Shown here: positions 10,449 to 21,101 of the stretch, in pieces
How positions within the stretch are numbered: the stretch's first letter is position 1
Layout: each line of letters begins with the position of its first letter
Assembly (NCBI RefSeq): GCF_029168945.1
Contig: NC_083605.1
Span: 21,093,280-21,157,279 of the forward strand
Origin: Cannabis sativa
Taxonomy: Eukaryota > Streptophyta > Magnoliopsida > Rosales > Cannabaceae
Reading direction: 5' to 3'
DNA length: 64,000 nt
Program-made: the position numbers and the translations under genes
Notes under the pieces: generated by a model
Told to the model about the DNA's origin: nothing
Databases searched by the model: none
The model's input: only the letters and a program-made list of their open reading frames with translations

Positions 10449-11315
10449 TAATTTTTCTCTATCCCAAAAATAAAAATTCTCTCAAACAATATTCCCAAAC
10501 ACTCAATACCACAATACAATAATGACAAACCCAATATCAACAATATTTTTGCACAACACACATTTATATCACTCAAAATCTAAAAAAAAAGTTAATCAAA
10601 TTCTTTAAAGAATGAAGAAAGTGATACTTACAAACCCGAAAAAGCTTTACTCCACCTCCATTGTTGCATGTTCTTGAAAGCTTGAGGTTGAAGTTGAAGA
10701 CAATGGTGATTTTTGGATTTGGGCTATTATGGGTTATTTTTGGTGTGGGTTTTGATGATATGTGTAGATTGTTGAGTGAAATTGGGTTTTTGAATAGATT
10801 GGGTTTAAGAAATTTGAGAAAAGATGAAAAGATTGAAGATTGGAGATGAAAAATTAAATTTTTTGAGATGGAAAGAGGGTAGGGTCGGCTGAGAGGATTT
10901 GAAATTTGAAATTTTTTGGTGTAGGGTTGAATGAGGGGGAAAGTTTGTATTTATAGAAATTTTCGTGAGCAAGTCGCGACTTGGCCTAAGGCTAGTCGCG
11001 ACTAGCTTACGATCGAATTTTATGCCTCTCTGGAAAATCAGGAAGTCGCGACTGGGGTCGCGACCTGGAAAATAGGTCGCGACCTGGCCAAAGGCTAGTC
11101 GCGACCACTGGGCTCCAGGTCGAAAATATATATATTTTTTTTCACGATTCAATTAAAAAAAGAATAATAATGTCTGGTACTAATCTAAAAATTGAAAATA
11201 CTAACAATACTAAAGCATACTAAAACATAATCAAAAAGTTTAACTAAAAATACTTGGGTTGCCTCCCAGAAGCGCTGTCTTTATCGTCATACAGCTGGAC
11301 GCTGAGCCTTGCACT
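10449..11315 (-). other. Athila spacer between pol and the env-like ORF
   Basis: There is no credible coding here. Minus-strand order after the pol stop: the conserved motif TGGGAGGCAACCCA (11268-11255), six GTCGCGAC palindromes (11105-10973), CTATAAATAC (10956-10947), a leader of about 600 bases with a GTAAGT donor (10631-10626), then the env-like ORF. Bases 10449-11284 are duplicated at 1-834. The frames at 10661-10849 and 10805-11152 are chance readings. Confidence 0.85.
10947..11105 (-). promoter_or_regulatory. Putative internal promoter for the Athila env-like ORF, copy 2
   Basis: Six GTCGCGAC palindromes lie at 10973, 10995, 11045, 11057, 11076 and 11098, with a 16-base perfect palindrome at 10991-11006. 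They sit immediately upstream, on the minus strand, of CTATAAATAC at 10956-10947, and about 30 bases further on is TCATTCAACC. The Athila LTR has the same elements in the same order (palindromes 17776-17662, TATATAA near 17593-17586), including the shared 14-base palindrome CTAGTCGCGACTAG. I infer a transcription start dedicated to the env-like ORF; transcription itself cannot be seen. Confidence 0.5.
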
Positions 11316-14300
11316 TCAAAGTGGCGCCAAGATCATGGCGGACTTGGCTTGGTCAAATTGACCTCGCAAGTAGAGCTTTAAACGCTGTCCATTAACTTTG
11401 AAAGTTGCTGGACTTTCACCTTTTAACTCCACCGCTCCATAAGGAAACACCTTGACCACCGTGAATGGTCCTGACCACCTTGATTTCAACTTTCCAGGAA
11501 ACAGTTTCAGCCTTGAATTAAAGAGTAACACTTTCTGCCCTGGTTGAAACTTTTTCCGTACTAGACCTTGATCGTGCCACTTTTTAGTTCTCTCCTTGTA
11601 TATCTTTGCGTTTTCATAGGCTTCGTTCTAAACTCCTCTAGCTCATTCAGCTGTAACAGTCTTTTCTCCCCTGCAGCTTTTAGTTCCATGTTAAGAGTCT
11701 TCATGGCCCAAAAAGCTCTATGCTCTAACTCCACCGGTAGATGACAAGCCTTTCCAAACACCAACCGATATGGGGACATGCCAATCGGTGTTTTGAAAGC
11801 AGTTCTGTATGCCCACAATGCGTCATCTAATTTTCTTGACCAATCTTTCCTTGATCTTTGCACTGTTTTCTCTAGAATCATCTTAATCTCTCGATTAGAA
11901 ATTTCAGCTTGGCCATTACTTTGGGGATGGTATGGTACAGCAGTTCGATGTCGGACACCATATCTTGAAAGAAGTGCTTCAAACTGCTTGTTACAGAAGT
12001 GACTCCCTTCATCGCTTACTATTGCTCGAGGAGTACCAAACCGAGTAAAAATGTTCTTTTGTAAGAAGCGGAGAACTGTCTTTCCATCATTTTGAGGTGT
12101 AGCTGAAGCTTCGACCCATTTAGACACATAATCGACAGCCAAAAGAATGTACTGATTGCTAAAGGATGAAGGAAAAGGACCCGTAAAGTCTATTCCCCAC
12201 ACATCAAACAATTCAACTTCTAAAATTCCTGTTAAAGGCATCTCGTTTCTTCTTGAGATATTACCTGTTCGTTGACAACGATCACATGCCTTTACAAAGG
12301 TAGTAGCATCCTTGAATAGCGTTGGCCAAAAGAATCCACTTTGCAACACCTTTGCAGCTGTTCTATTTCCACTAAAATGTCCTCCACATGGTAAAGCATG
12401 ACAATGATTTAGGATAGAATACATCTCCTCTTCAGGCACACATCTCCTTATTATCTGATCAGCGCAGTGCTTGTAGAGGATTGGTTCTTCCCAATAGTAA
12501 TGTTTCACCTCAGAAAAGAATTTCTTCAATTGTTGACGCGAAAGCTCGGGAGGAGTTATTTTTGCAGCCAAGAAATTAACATAGTCAGCGTACCACGGTA
12601 CCATCAGGTTTTCCCTCACACTAAAGAGTTGTTCATCAGGAAATTGCTCATTTATTTGTACCTCCTTTGTATTCTGACTCTCTTCCAGCTCTAATCTTGA
12701 CAAGTGGTCTGCTACCAGGTTTTTGGTGCCCTTTTTATCTTTTATCTCTAAGTCAAACTCTTGAAGTAGAAGTACCCACCGAAGTTGTCTTGGTTTTGCA
12801 TCCTTCTTGGTCATAAGGTATTTGATTGCTGAATGATCTGTTTAGACAATTACCTTATTTCGAATCAGGTAGGGTCGAAATTTGTCACAAGCAAACACTA
12901 TTGCCAACATTTCTTTCTCTGTAGTGGCGTAATTTAATTGAGCATCATTCAGAGTTCTACTAGCATAGTAGATTGTGTGGAATACTCTGTCAACTCTTTG
13001 ACCCAAAACCGCTCCAATGGCATAGTCACTTGCATCGCACATCAACTCAAACGGCAATTGCCAATTTGGTGAAATTACTATCGGTGTTGTAATCAATCTC
13101 TCCTTTAAAATCTTGAAAGCTTTTAAACAATCTTCTCCAAACTCAAATGGAACACCATTGACAAGTAAGCTAGATAAAGGTTTTGAGATTTTGGAGAAGT
13201 CCTTGATAAATCTGCGGTAGAAGCCAGCATGTCCTAGGAAACTCCTCACTCCTTTTACAGAAACTGGAGGTGGCAAATTTTCTATTGTTGAAACTTTAGC
13301 CTTATCCACCTCAATTCCTGCCTTTGAAATTTTGTGCCCAAGAACAATTCCTTCTGTTACCATAAACTGGCACTTCTCCCAGTTTAACACCAAGTTAGAC
13401 TTCTCACACCTTGTTAGCACTTTTTCCAAATTTTACAAACAATGATTGAAGGAAGAACCAAACACTGAGAAATCATCCATAAAAATTTCAATACAAGATT
13501 CAATCAAATCTGAAAAGATAGCCATCATACACCTTTGAAAAGTAGCAGGGGCGTTGCACAAGCCGAAGGGCATTCTTCTGAAAGCAAAGGTACCGTAGGG
13601 ACATGTGAAAGTAGTCTTCTCCTGATCTTCAGGTGCTATAGCTATCTGGTGGTATCCAGAATATCCATCAAGAAAACAGTAATATTCTTGCCCCGCCAAT
13701 CTGTCTAGCATTTGATCAATGAAGGGCAAAGGGAAGTGATCTTTTCTTGTTGCTTTGTTGAGTTTCCTGTAATCGATGCAGATCCTCCAACCAGTGACTG
13801 TTCTTGTAGGAATCAACTCATTCTTTTCATTCTTGATCACCGTCATTCCACCTTTCTTCGGGACCACTTGCACCGGGCTAACCCACTTACTATCTGAAAT
13901 AGGATAAGCAACTCCAGCATCCAACCACTTAACTACTTCTTTTCTGACAACTTCTTTCATGGGTGGATTAAGTCTTCGTTGAGCATCAATTGTTGGTTTG
14001 GCATTGTCTTCCATGAGAATTCGATGCATCACTGTTGAAGGACTGATTCCTTTGACATCACCTAGTGTCCAAGCGATGGCCTTATTATGAGCTCGGAGTA
14101 CCCTCAGAAGTCTATCAGTTTCCACGTCAGAGAGAGAAGCTGAAACAATAACTGGCAGCTTTTTATCTTGACCCAAAAATTCATACCTCAAGTGACTAGG
14201 AAGCACCTTCAATTCAAGTTCTGGAGGCTTTTCAGTAGATGGTTTTAGCTCTTTTGGAACTGCTCCCAATTCCTCAAAATATCTTATGTTCAAGGGCCCA

Positions 14301-16639
14301 TAGGAATCAAGCCACTTCAAATAACCCATGACCTCTTGTCCTTCTTGCTCCGTCAATTCATCTTCAGTTAGACTTAGTTCAAGAGGATCATCTAGCAGCT
14401 TTTTCTCACTCACCATTTCATCAATCAAGTCAATGAAGAAACAGTTATCACTTGCCTTTGGGTACGTCATAGCCTTTAGCACATTAAAGACCACTTCTTC
14501 TCCTTGGACTCTCAGCTTTAATTCACCCTTCTGAACATCGATCAAGGCTTGGCCAGTTGCCAAGAATGGTCTCCCAAGAATGATTGGGACATTGCTATCT
14601 TCTTCCATATCCAAAACGATGAAGTCAGCTGGAAAGATGAACTTGTCAACCTTAACTAACACATCCTCAATGACTCCTCTAGGATGGGCTAGTGATCGGT
14701 CCGCCAATTGGAGAGTTACTGTTGTTGGCTTTGCTTCACCCAGCTGCAATCTTTTAAACACCGATAGAGGCATCAAGTTAATGCTGGCTCCCAAGTCACA
14801 AAGTGCATTTATTCCCTCAATTTTCCCAATAGTACAAGGAATAGTGAAACTCCCTGGATCTCTGAGTTTAGGAGGGAGTTTCTTCTGTAGGATGGCGCTG
14901 CACTCTTCAGTTAGAGCCACTGTCTCATAATCCTCCATCTTTCTCTTCTTTGACAGGATTTCCTTCATAAACTTCACATAACTTGGCATCTGCTCTAAAG
15001 CTTCAGCAAAGGGAATGTTAATGTGGAGTCTTTTGAAAACTTCCAGGAATTTGGTGAACTGCTTGTCTAAGCTTGACTTTCTAAGCCTTTGAGGGTATGG
15101 TATTTTTACATGGTGATCACTATTAGTTGGTGGAGACTGCTGTGGTTGTGTTTGACTATCAGTAGCCTTCGTTGAAGTGGGTGTTGGGGTTGACATTGGT
15201 TGCTCTTCATTCTCCTTTTCTCCATTCACTAGTTGTGGCATTTCAGGACCATCATAATTTTTACCGCTTCTCAGGGTAATTGCTTTGCAGTTTTCTTTGG
15301 GGTTTACTTCAGTTGTGCTAGGCAAATTCCCTTGAGGACGGGTTGCTACTTGAGTTGCTAGTTGGCCCATCTGTGTCTGCAGGTCTTTGATTGAAGATCT
15401 AGTTTCAGTCATGAATTGAAGCAATAAATCTGTTTGCAAACTAGAATTTCCACCAGAGGTTTGTTGCTGATTAAACTGCTGGTTCTGATTTCGTTGCTGA
15501 TAGAACCCACTGTTTCTTCGGTTATTACCCTGGTTAAACCCATAATTGTTGTTGTTATTCTGTGAATAATTTCCAATGGCTTTAGCTTCATCCATTGGCA
15601 AATCATCCACATCAGCTTGACACTCTGAAAAGTGATGACTTCCTCCAAATAACTCACAAACAACTTGGGCTTGTTTAGCTTGCCCTGCAATTAGCTTTGT
15701 CAATGCCTCAACCTGTGCTGTCAACTTTGTGATGGCATCAACCTCTAACACACCAGCTACCTTCTTTGATTGACTCCTTTCAGTTGGCCACTGCTGATTG
15801 TTTAGAGCCATCTCCTCCAATAGATCATAAGCCTCATTAGCACTCTTTCTCATAAAGGCTCCACCAGCTGCTGCATCTATTAAAGTGCTAGTGTTTCCTA
15901 CCAACCCATTGTAGAAGTTGTGGACCAGCATCCACTTCTCTATACCATGATGAGGGCACTTTCTGATCAAATCTTTAAACCTCTCCCAAGCCTCATGGAG
16001 AGATTCATTATCTTGTTGGCAGAAGTTATTGATTTCTCCTTTCAGCTTTGCAGACTTGGCTGGAGGAAAGAACTTTGACAAGAATTTCGTTGCCAGATCA
16101 TTCCAGGTGGCAATAGAGTTGGGTGGCAAGGAGTTTAGCCAACTCTTGGCTCGTTCTCTAAGAGAGAATGGGAACAGTCTCAGTCGAATAGCATCATCAC
16201 TAACTCCATTAACTTTAAAAGTTTCACAAAGTTCCATGAAGTTAGATAGATGCAGGTTAGGATCTTCAGAAGGGAGGCCACCAAACTGAACTGAAGATTG
16301 CACCATTTGAAGTATGGCAGGTTTGATCTCAAAGTTATTTGCATCCACTGCCGGTGGCCTGATACACGACTGCACTCCCGTCAGAGTAGGGAGAATGTAA
16401 TCTCTCAAGCTGTGGCCATTAGCTTGATCTTCTACTGCGCCACCATTATTACCGTTATTGCCTCCATTGTTTGCAGCATTAGCAGCCATGATTTCTAAAG
16501 TTTCAGCAGTTGCTGAAACTCCCTCTTGCCTCTTGTTCTTTTGGTTTCTCCTACAAGTTTTCTCTATTTCGGGATCAACTTGTAATATCACAGCTTGTCC
16601 TTGACGGCGCACACACTTATGATTCCTGAAATAGATCAC
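11316..16639 (-). pseudogene. Athila gag-pol polyprotein with two nonsense codons and a frameshift
   Basis: The frame is open from 16639 (alternative start MAANAAN at 16489). Order: gag core (roughly residues 100-260), Gln/Asn-rich linker, a zinc-knuckle-like [13 protein letters not shown] in which the second Cys is Phe, protease [13 protein letters not shown] with YRKLNKAT and FMDD, RNase H, integrase with a Cys-pair zinc region and the D,D,E core ([27 protein letters not shown]), ending at 11316. An in-frame TAA at about 13430 replaces a codon in CL(E)NLEKVL, and a second at about 12840 falls in VIV(Y)TDHSA. A one-base loss near 11628 shifts the frame for the last roughly 100 residues. All other domains look whole, so inactivation is recent. 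The product would be the capsid and enzymes of the element. Confidence 0.92.
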
Positions 16640-16732
16640 AAAAATATTGCAAGAAAAAGGTTAGAAAAATCAGCAAGAGAAAATATACCAAAGTAGAAGT
16701 TAGTATAATTTTGTGTAATATTAATCTTTAAA

Positions 16733-16754
16733 CAATTCCCCGGCAACGGCGCCA
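16733..16754 (-). other. Athila primer-binding site
   Basis: On the minus strand TGGCGCCGTTGCCGGGGAAT lies seven bases inside the LTR terminus. This is the characteristic Athila primer-site sequence. Confidence 0.9.
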
Positions 16755-16760
16755 AAAACT

Positions 16761-17974
16761 TGTTACGAAAATTATGTTTATACGTAAGTGTACGCAATCA
16801 AGTAGTATCTCACGCAAGTGAGGTCGAACCACAAGGAATTGGATTAAGTACTACTAAACTATACTTATGATTCTATTCGGTAAAATAATAAGATTGCAAT
16901 TTGAAAGTAAATAACTCAGAAATTAAAGAGAAAATAAATGAAGATTAATCAAGATGAGAGACTAGGGAGGTGAATCCTGTCGATAAGCTACCTATGTTAA
17001 TACCTAATTGCTATCCTTATCTAAATGTGAATGACAGATTATAAATTAACCTAACTCTTTTCAGATCTTTTAGGTTCTAAATAATATGTTCTCTCATTAA
17101 CTTCTTAATTAAATCAACACAAAATCAGCATTAAGCAATAATCTATTAGTCACTGAGGCTATGTAAATACTTTCGTTTTACATCATAACCTAGACTATCC
17201 AAATTTTAGCATTCGCAATTCTCACATTTCAGATTTCGAATTGAGATCATTAAACATGTAAAAGGTGATAAAGCTTGCACATGGAATTAAACACAAATAA
17301 AGATAGTATTCACACATAAGATGAAGGAATGGCAATTATTTATTAACTAGGCATAAACTTAAACAACAATCATCATCCTCCCTTATTGGGAAATTTAGTT
17401 CATAATAACTCTAAAAACATCCATGATTAATTCAGAATTAAAAACAAACATAAAGAAGAATTAAAAAGGGTAAAAGAAAGAACTAGAAGGTGATATCGCT
17501 CCGGGTCTTCAAGATAGCTTCCTCTCCACTTGCCTCCACTATTAGGTCTGTTTTTGCTTACTTCTGACCTTCAATGTCGTATTCCTTATATAGGGATGAG
17601 TGGTGTGCCTCCAATGGAGAGAAAAATCAAAATTAGGTCAAATCTGCGATTTCCGTACCTAGTCGCGACTAGCATTTAAGCTGGTCGCGACTACAGGCAA
17701 ACCTCGAAAATCGAAGGTTCTGCCAAACCTCGAAATCGCGACCAGGGTCGCGACCTGGCTCAATGGAAGTCGCGACTACTGTAGCTTCTGGAGACGAACT
17801 TTCCAATTTTTTTCCAATTTATCCCAGTTTTTCGCCATTTGACTGAATTTGAACTTTAACACTCTGGGAACCTGAAATAATGAAAATCAAGAGTAAAACT
17901 GCTCCAAAATACACCAATAGATGACATAATGCTAACTTTGAAGACCCGAGACATAGGCTAATTATAACCTAACA
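16761..17974 (-). repeat. Athila 5' LTR (1214 bp)
   Basis: On the minus strand it runs from TGTTAGGTTATAATTAGCC (17974) to CGTAACA (16761), next to the primer site. It contains four GTCGCGAC palindromes and one ATCGCGAC variant (17662-17776), then CCCTATATAAGG (17595-17584), the likely TATA box. No partner LTR is present in the window, so its age cannot be estimated. Confidence 0.88.
17584..17776 (-). promoter_or_regulatory. Athila LTR promoter region
   Basis: Palindromes GTCGCGAC at 17662, 17684, 17747 and 17769 (the first within CTAGTCGCGACTAG, 17659-17672) precede the minus-strand CCCTATATAAGG at 17595-17584. The palindrome-to-TATA spacing is about 66 bases, against about 16 in the internal copy. 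Confidence 0.6.
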
Positions 17975-19217
17975 GTATCCACTAGGTGGATTCAGTCCTT
18001 GTCTTTCTGGATTGGCGGTTCTGAATTAACCGCAAATCTCAAAAGAATTGCAACTGTTTGATTTTGATATAATCTTGGGAATGGATTTTGTATCTAAGTA
18101 TGGGGCAACGATCGACTGCAAGCGGAAAATGGTGGTGTTTGAGCCCGATAGTGCTAACCCAGCTGTGTTCATGGGTAAAGTCTAGGGGACACGCATACCA
18201 AGAATAACACTTTTAAAAGCTAAGGACCTGATGAGTAGTGGTTTTTTGGGATTCATAGTCACAACAGTGGATACCAGCCAATCTGTGACATCTGGACCTG
18301 AGAATACAAGATTGGTGTGCGAGTTCCTTGATGTTTTTCCAAAAGATTTACCGAGATTGCCACCTACCTGGGATCGGACCCAGTATCAAAAGCACCATAT
18401 CAAATGGCTCCAGTGGAATTGAAAGAATTAAAGGTACAATTGCAAGAGTTACGGAATTTGGGATTCATTAGACCGAGCTACTCACCTTGGGGTGCTCCAG
18501 TATTGTTTTTTAAGAAGAAAGACGGGTCTCTGGAAATGTGTATTGATTACCGAGAGTTGAACAAGCTCACCATCAAGAACAGGTATCCTTTACCTCAAAT
18601 TGATGATCTTTTTAATCAACTGAAGGGGAAGACGGTCTTCTCCAAGATTGATCTTCGCTCAGGCTATCATCAGCTAAGAATTCAAGAGGAAGATATCTCG
18701 AAGACTGCGTTCCATACTCGATATGGACATTATGAATTCCTTGTGATATCTTTTGGACTCACCAATGCCCTGGCAGCATTCATGAATCTTATGAATCGGG
18801 TGTTCAAGGATTACCTAGGTAGATGTGTGATCGTGTTTATCAAGGACATCTTGGTGTATTCTGAATCAGAAGAGGAACACAAGTTGCATCTTAGATTTGT
18901 ATTACAACGGTTACAAGACCACAAGTTGTATGCTAATTTCAAAAATTGTGAATTTTGGTTATCTCTTGTCTCTTTCTTGGGGCACATAGTAGATAAAGAT
19001 GGGATCATGGTGGATCCGACCAAGATTGAAGCTGTTTGGGATTGGCCAATACCAAAATCAGCCACTGAAGTTAGAAGCTTTCTAGGCTTAGCTGGGTATT
19101 ATCGTCGGTTTGTCAAGGGTTTCTCAAAGATTGATGTAACCTTAATGGAGCTAACCCGAAAGAACTTGAAGTTTGTTTGGACTAATCGGTGTGAGAAAAG
19201 TTTTCTGGAGTTAAAGC
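17975..19217 (+). pseudogene. Tekay protease end and reverse transcriptase, inactivated
   Basis: The protease tail reads DFDIILGMDFVSKYGATIDC. An in-frame TAG follows (about 18183), then a deletion and frame change near 18370 removes the usual linker before RT. RT is open from 18404: [40 protein letters not shown]. The catalytic segment reads FIKDILVYS, where the family has two adjacent Asp, so the first is Lys and polymerase activity should be lost. The RT-RNase H connection runs to ELK, where the solo LTR enters. After that LTR (21102) the frame continues as RLITAPVL, showing that the LTR split one original gene. Confidence 0.88.
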
Positions 19218-21096
19218 TGTTGGGTTTTGTGCCCTAAATAAAACCCATTACAATCTGATTAGTTATCAATTTAAGAAATTTGAAGTGATTTATGTTAACA
19301 TGTATTTTTCATGTTTATGGTTTAATATATATATTTAATATATACACAAAATCAGTTAAGTCCAAATTATACATTTATTCATAATTAAGGTATTGTCAAC
19401 ACAGTGGAATGTGATTGTGATTATATGATTCAAAAGACTAAGTCCATGTTTCATCAGTGTTTTGGATTTACATTGATGTGATAATCAGCAATGAAGTATA
19501 CTTACACTTGGAGTAAGTGTTATGTTCTTTCTAGGACATTGGTAAAGTATACTAGTTTCGAATGTATGGAGTATACATTGGATTGGACCGATATTGAACT
19601 TAGACAAGATATTATAAACTTACCGTTGTATCTTTCCAAGTCAATATCACTAGTTGATCTTAGATTAAAAGAATCTAAATTTTGATATGCTTAGGCTCAA
19701 TCTCAGGAGTGCTATTCATATTCTTTGATTTATTAGTTAAGGCTACTTTTGGGTCAGGGTGATACGTATATTTTGGGAACATGATAGTATAACTGAGTGG
19801 GAGCACTGAACATAAATATGGAATCTATAGTTTCTACAGGTGTATAGAAGTCAAGTGATGATTCCCTTCCAGCTTAGCTAAATAGAAGTAAATGGATGAG
19901 CTCTTGTTTCAGTGACTATATCTTAGATAACTAAAACATCATTTACAGGTAGCTAAGTGTTTTAAGGGGCCAAATACATTGAGGGGTGAAAACGGTAAAT
20001 TTTATCCCATCTCGATGTAAATCATCTATATAGAGGATCTTTGATCACATTAAGATTATAACGATGGTTAAATGAGATAGCATATCTATATCGTGCAACA
20101 TATAGAATGCTGTATATAAGTCTGGGAGTGCAATTCCAAGTTCTAAGAGTGGATTCAACAAGGAATTAATAAGTTAGGGAATTTACTTGGTAAATTCGGT
20201 TCGACTTATTGGAAGCTCAGTAATATAGATCCATGGTCCCCATTCTAGTTGAGACCATACTGCTTGTAAGACTCAATAATTGATTTATTATTAATCAATT
20301 ATAATTCTAAAAGTTAGAGTATGTCTAATTTGTGAATTTTTCACTAAGCAGGGGTGAAATTGTAAAGAGAAGAGATTCTAGGTTTATTTATTAATTAAGA
20401 GACTCTATATGTCTAATTAATAATTATATTAAATGACAATATTATTTAATAATCTAGTTTAGTTATTAAATAATTAGTTTTGGCATTTAAATGGTTAAAA
20501 TTGAAAAGTTGGCATTTTTGGGAAAGTAGAAATAGAAATTGTGAAAACTGCAAAATCCAAGTGAGGCCCATTAACACCCTAGGTCGGCCACTTGTGCATG
20601 CATTATCTAATTATTGTTTTCATTATTTTAATGCCAATTAATTAATAACCTAAACCTAGCAGTTGTCTATAAATAGAAAGTGATGGCTCACACAAAATCA
20701 AGCAATTAAGCAATCAGGAAACTGAAATTTGAGCCTTCCCTTTTCTCTCTATAGCCGAACCCTTTTCTTTTCTCTTGCTCTTCCAATTTCGTATGACCCT
20801 AGTGAAAGAGTAGTGCCCACACACAGCAAACAGTACCTCAATCATAGTTTGGAAGATTGTGAAGGATCCAAATCCAAGAGAAGGACATTCGGACTCAGAT
20901 CTTGATAATACTCTGCAACAGAAAGGATACAAGGGTTTGAGATCTGAGTGGAAGGAGACATATTATTCTGCTGCACCCAATGTAAGGTTTTCTTAACTTT
21001 ACATGTGTTTATTATCGTTTTAGAAAGTTTATATTTAGGATGTTAAATAACATACTTGTGAGTAGATCTAAGATCATGGTAAAATTAATTCCAAGA
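19218..21096 (+). repeat. Solo Angela-like LTR (1879 bp) with target duplication AAAGC
   Basis: It begins TGTTGGGTTTTGTGCCC and ends TTCCAAGA, with the usual terminal CA mutated to GA. AAAGC flanks both sides (19213-19217 and 21097-21101). No internal region or second LTR exists, so it arose by recombination between the LTRs of a full element. It splits Tekay pol in the RNase H region. Frames inside it (19491-19685; 20714-20932 on the minus strand) are chance. Confidence 0.93.
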
Positions 21097-21101
21097 AAAG
21101 C

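Larger units (their letters stand above)
9606..17974 (-). mobile_element. Athila-lineage Ty3/gypsy element, 3' end missing
   Basis: On the minus strand the order is 5' LTR (17974-16761), primer site (16754-16733), gag-pol (16639-11316), spacer with putative internal promoter, and the start of the env-like ORF (10348-9606). The rest of that ORF and the 3' LTR are absent because an Angela derivative is inserted at 9605/9606 and the flank beyond it has been lost. The lineage is assigned from the protease motif [11 protein letters not shown], the RT signatures [11 protein letters not shown] and FMDDFSVFG, and the extra ORF after pol. The element lies inside the pol of a Tekay element, which resumes at 17975. 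The expected target duplication is GTATC (17975-17979), but its partner is not in the window. Confidence 0.92.

Noticed and set aside
10661..11152. Frames on both strands in the Athila spacer (also 214-402)
   Set aside because: They overlap the putative promoter and leader, have low-complexity or odd composition, and no family resemblance.
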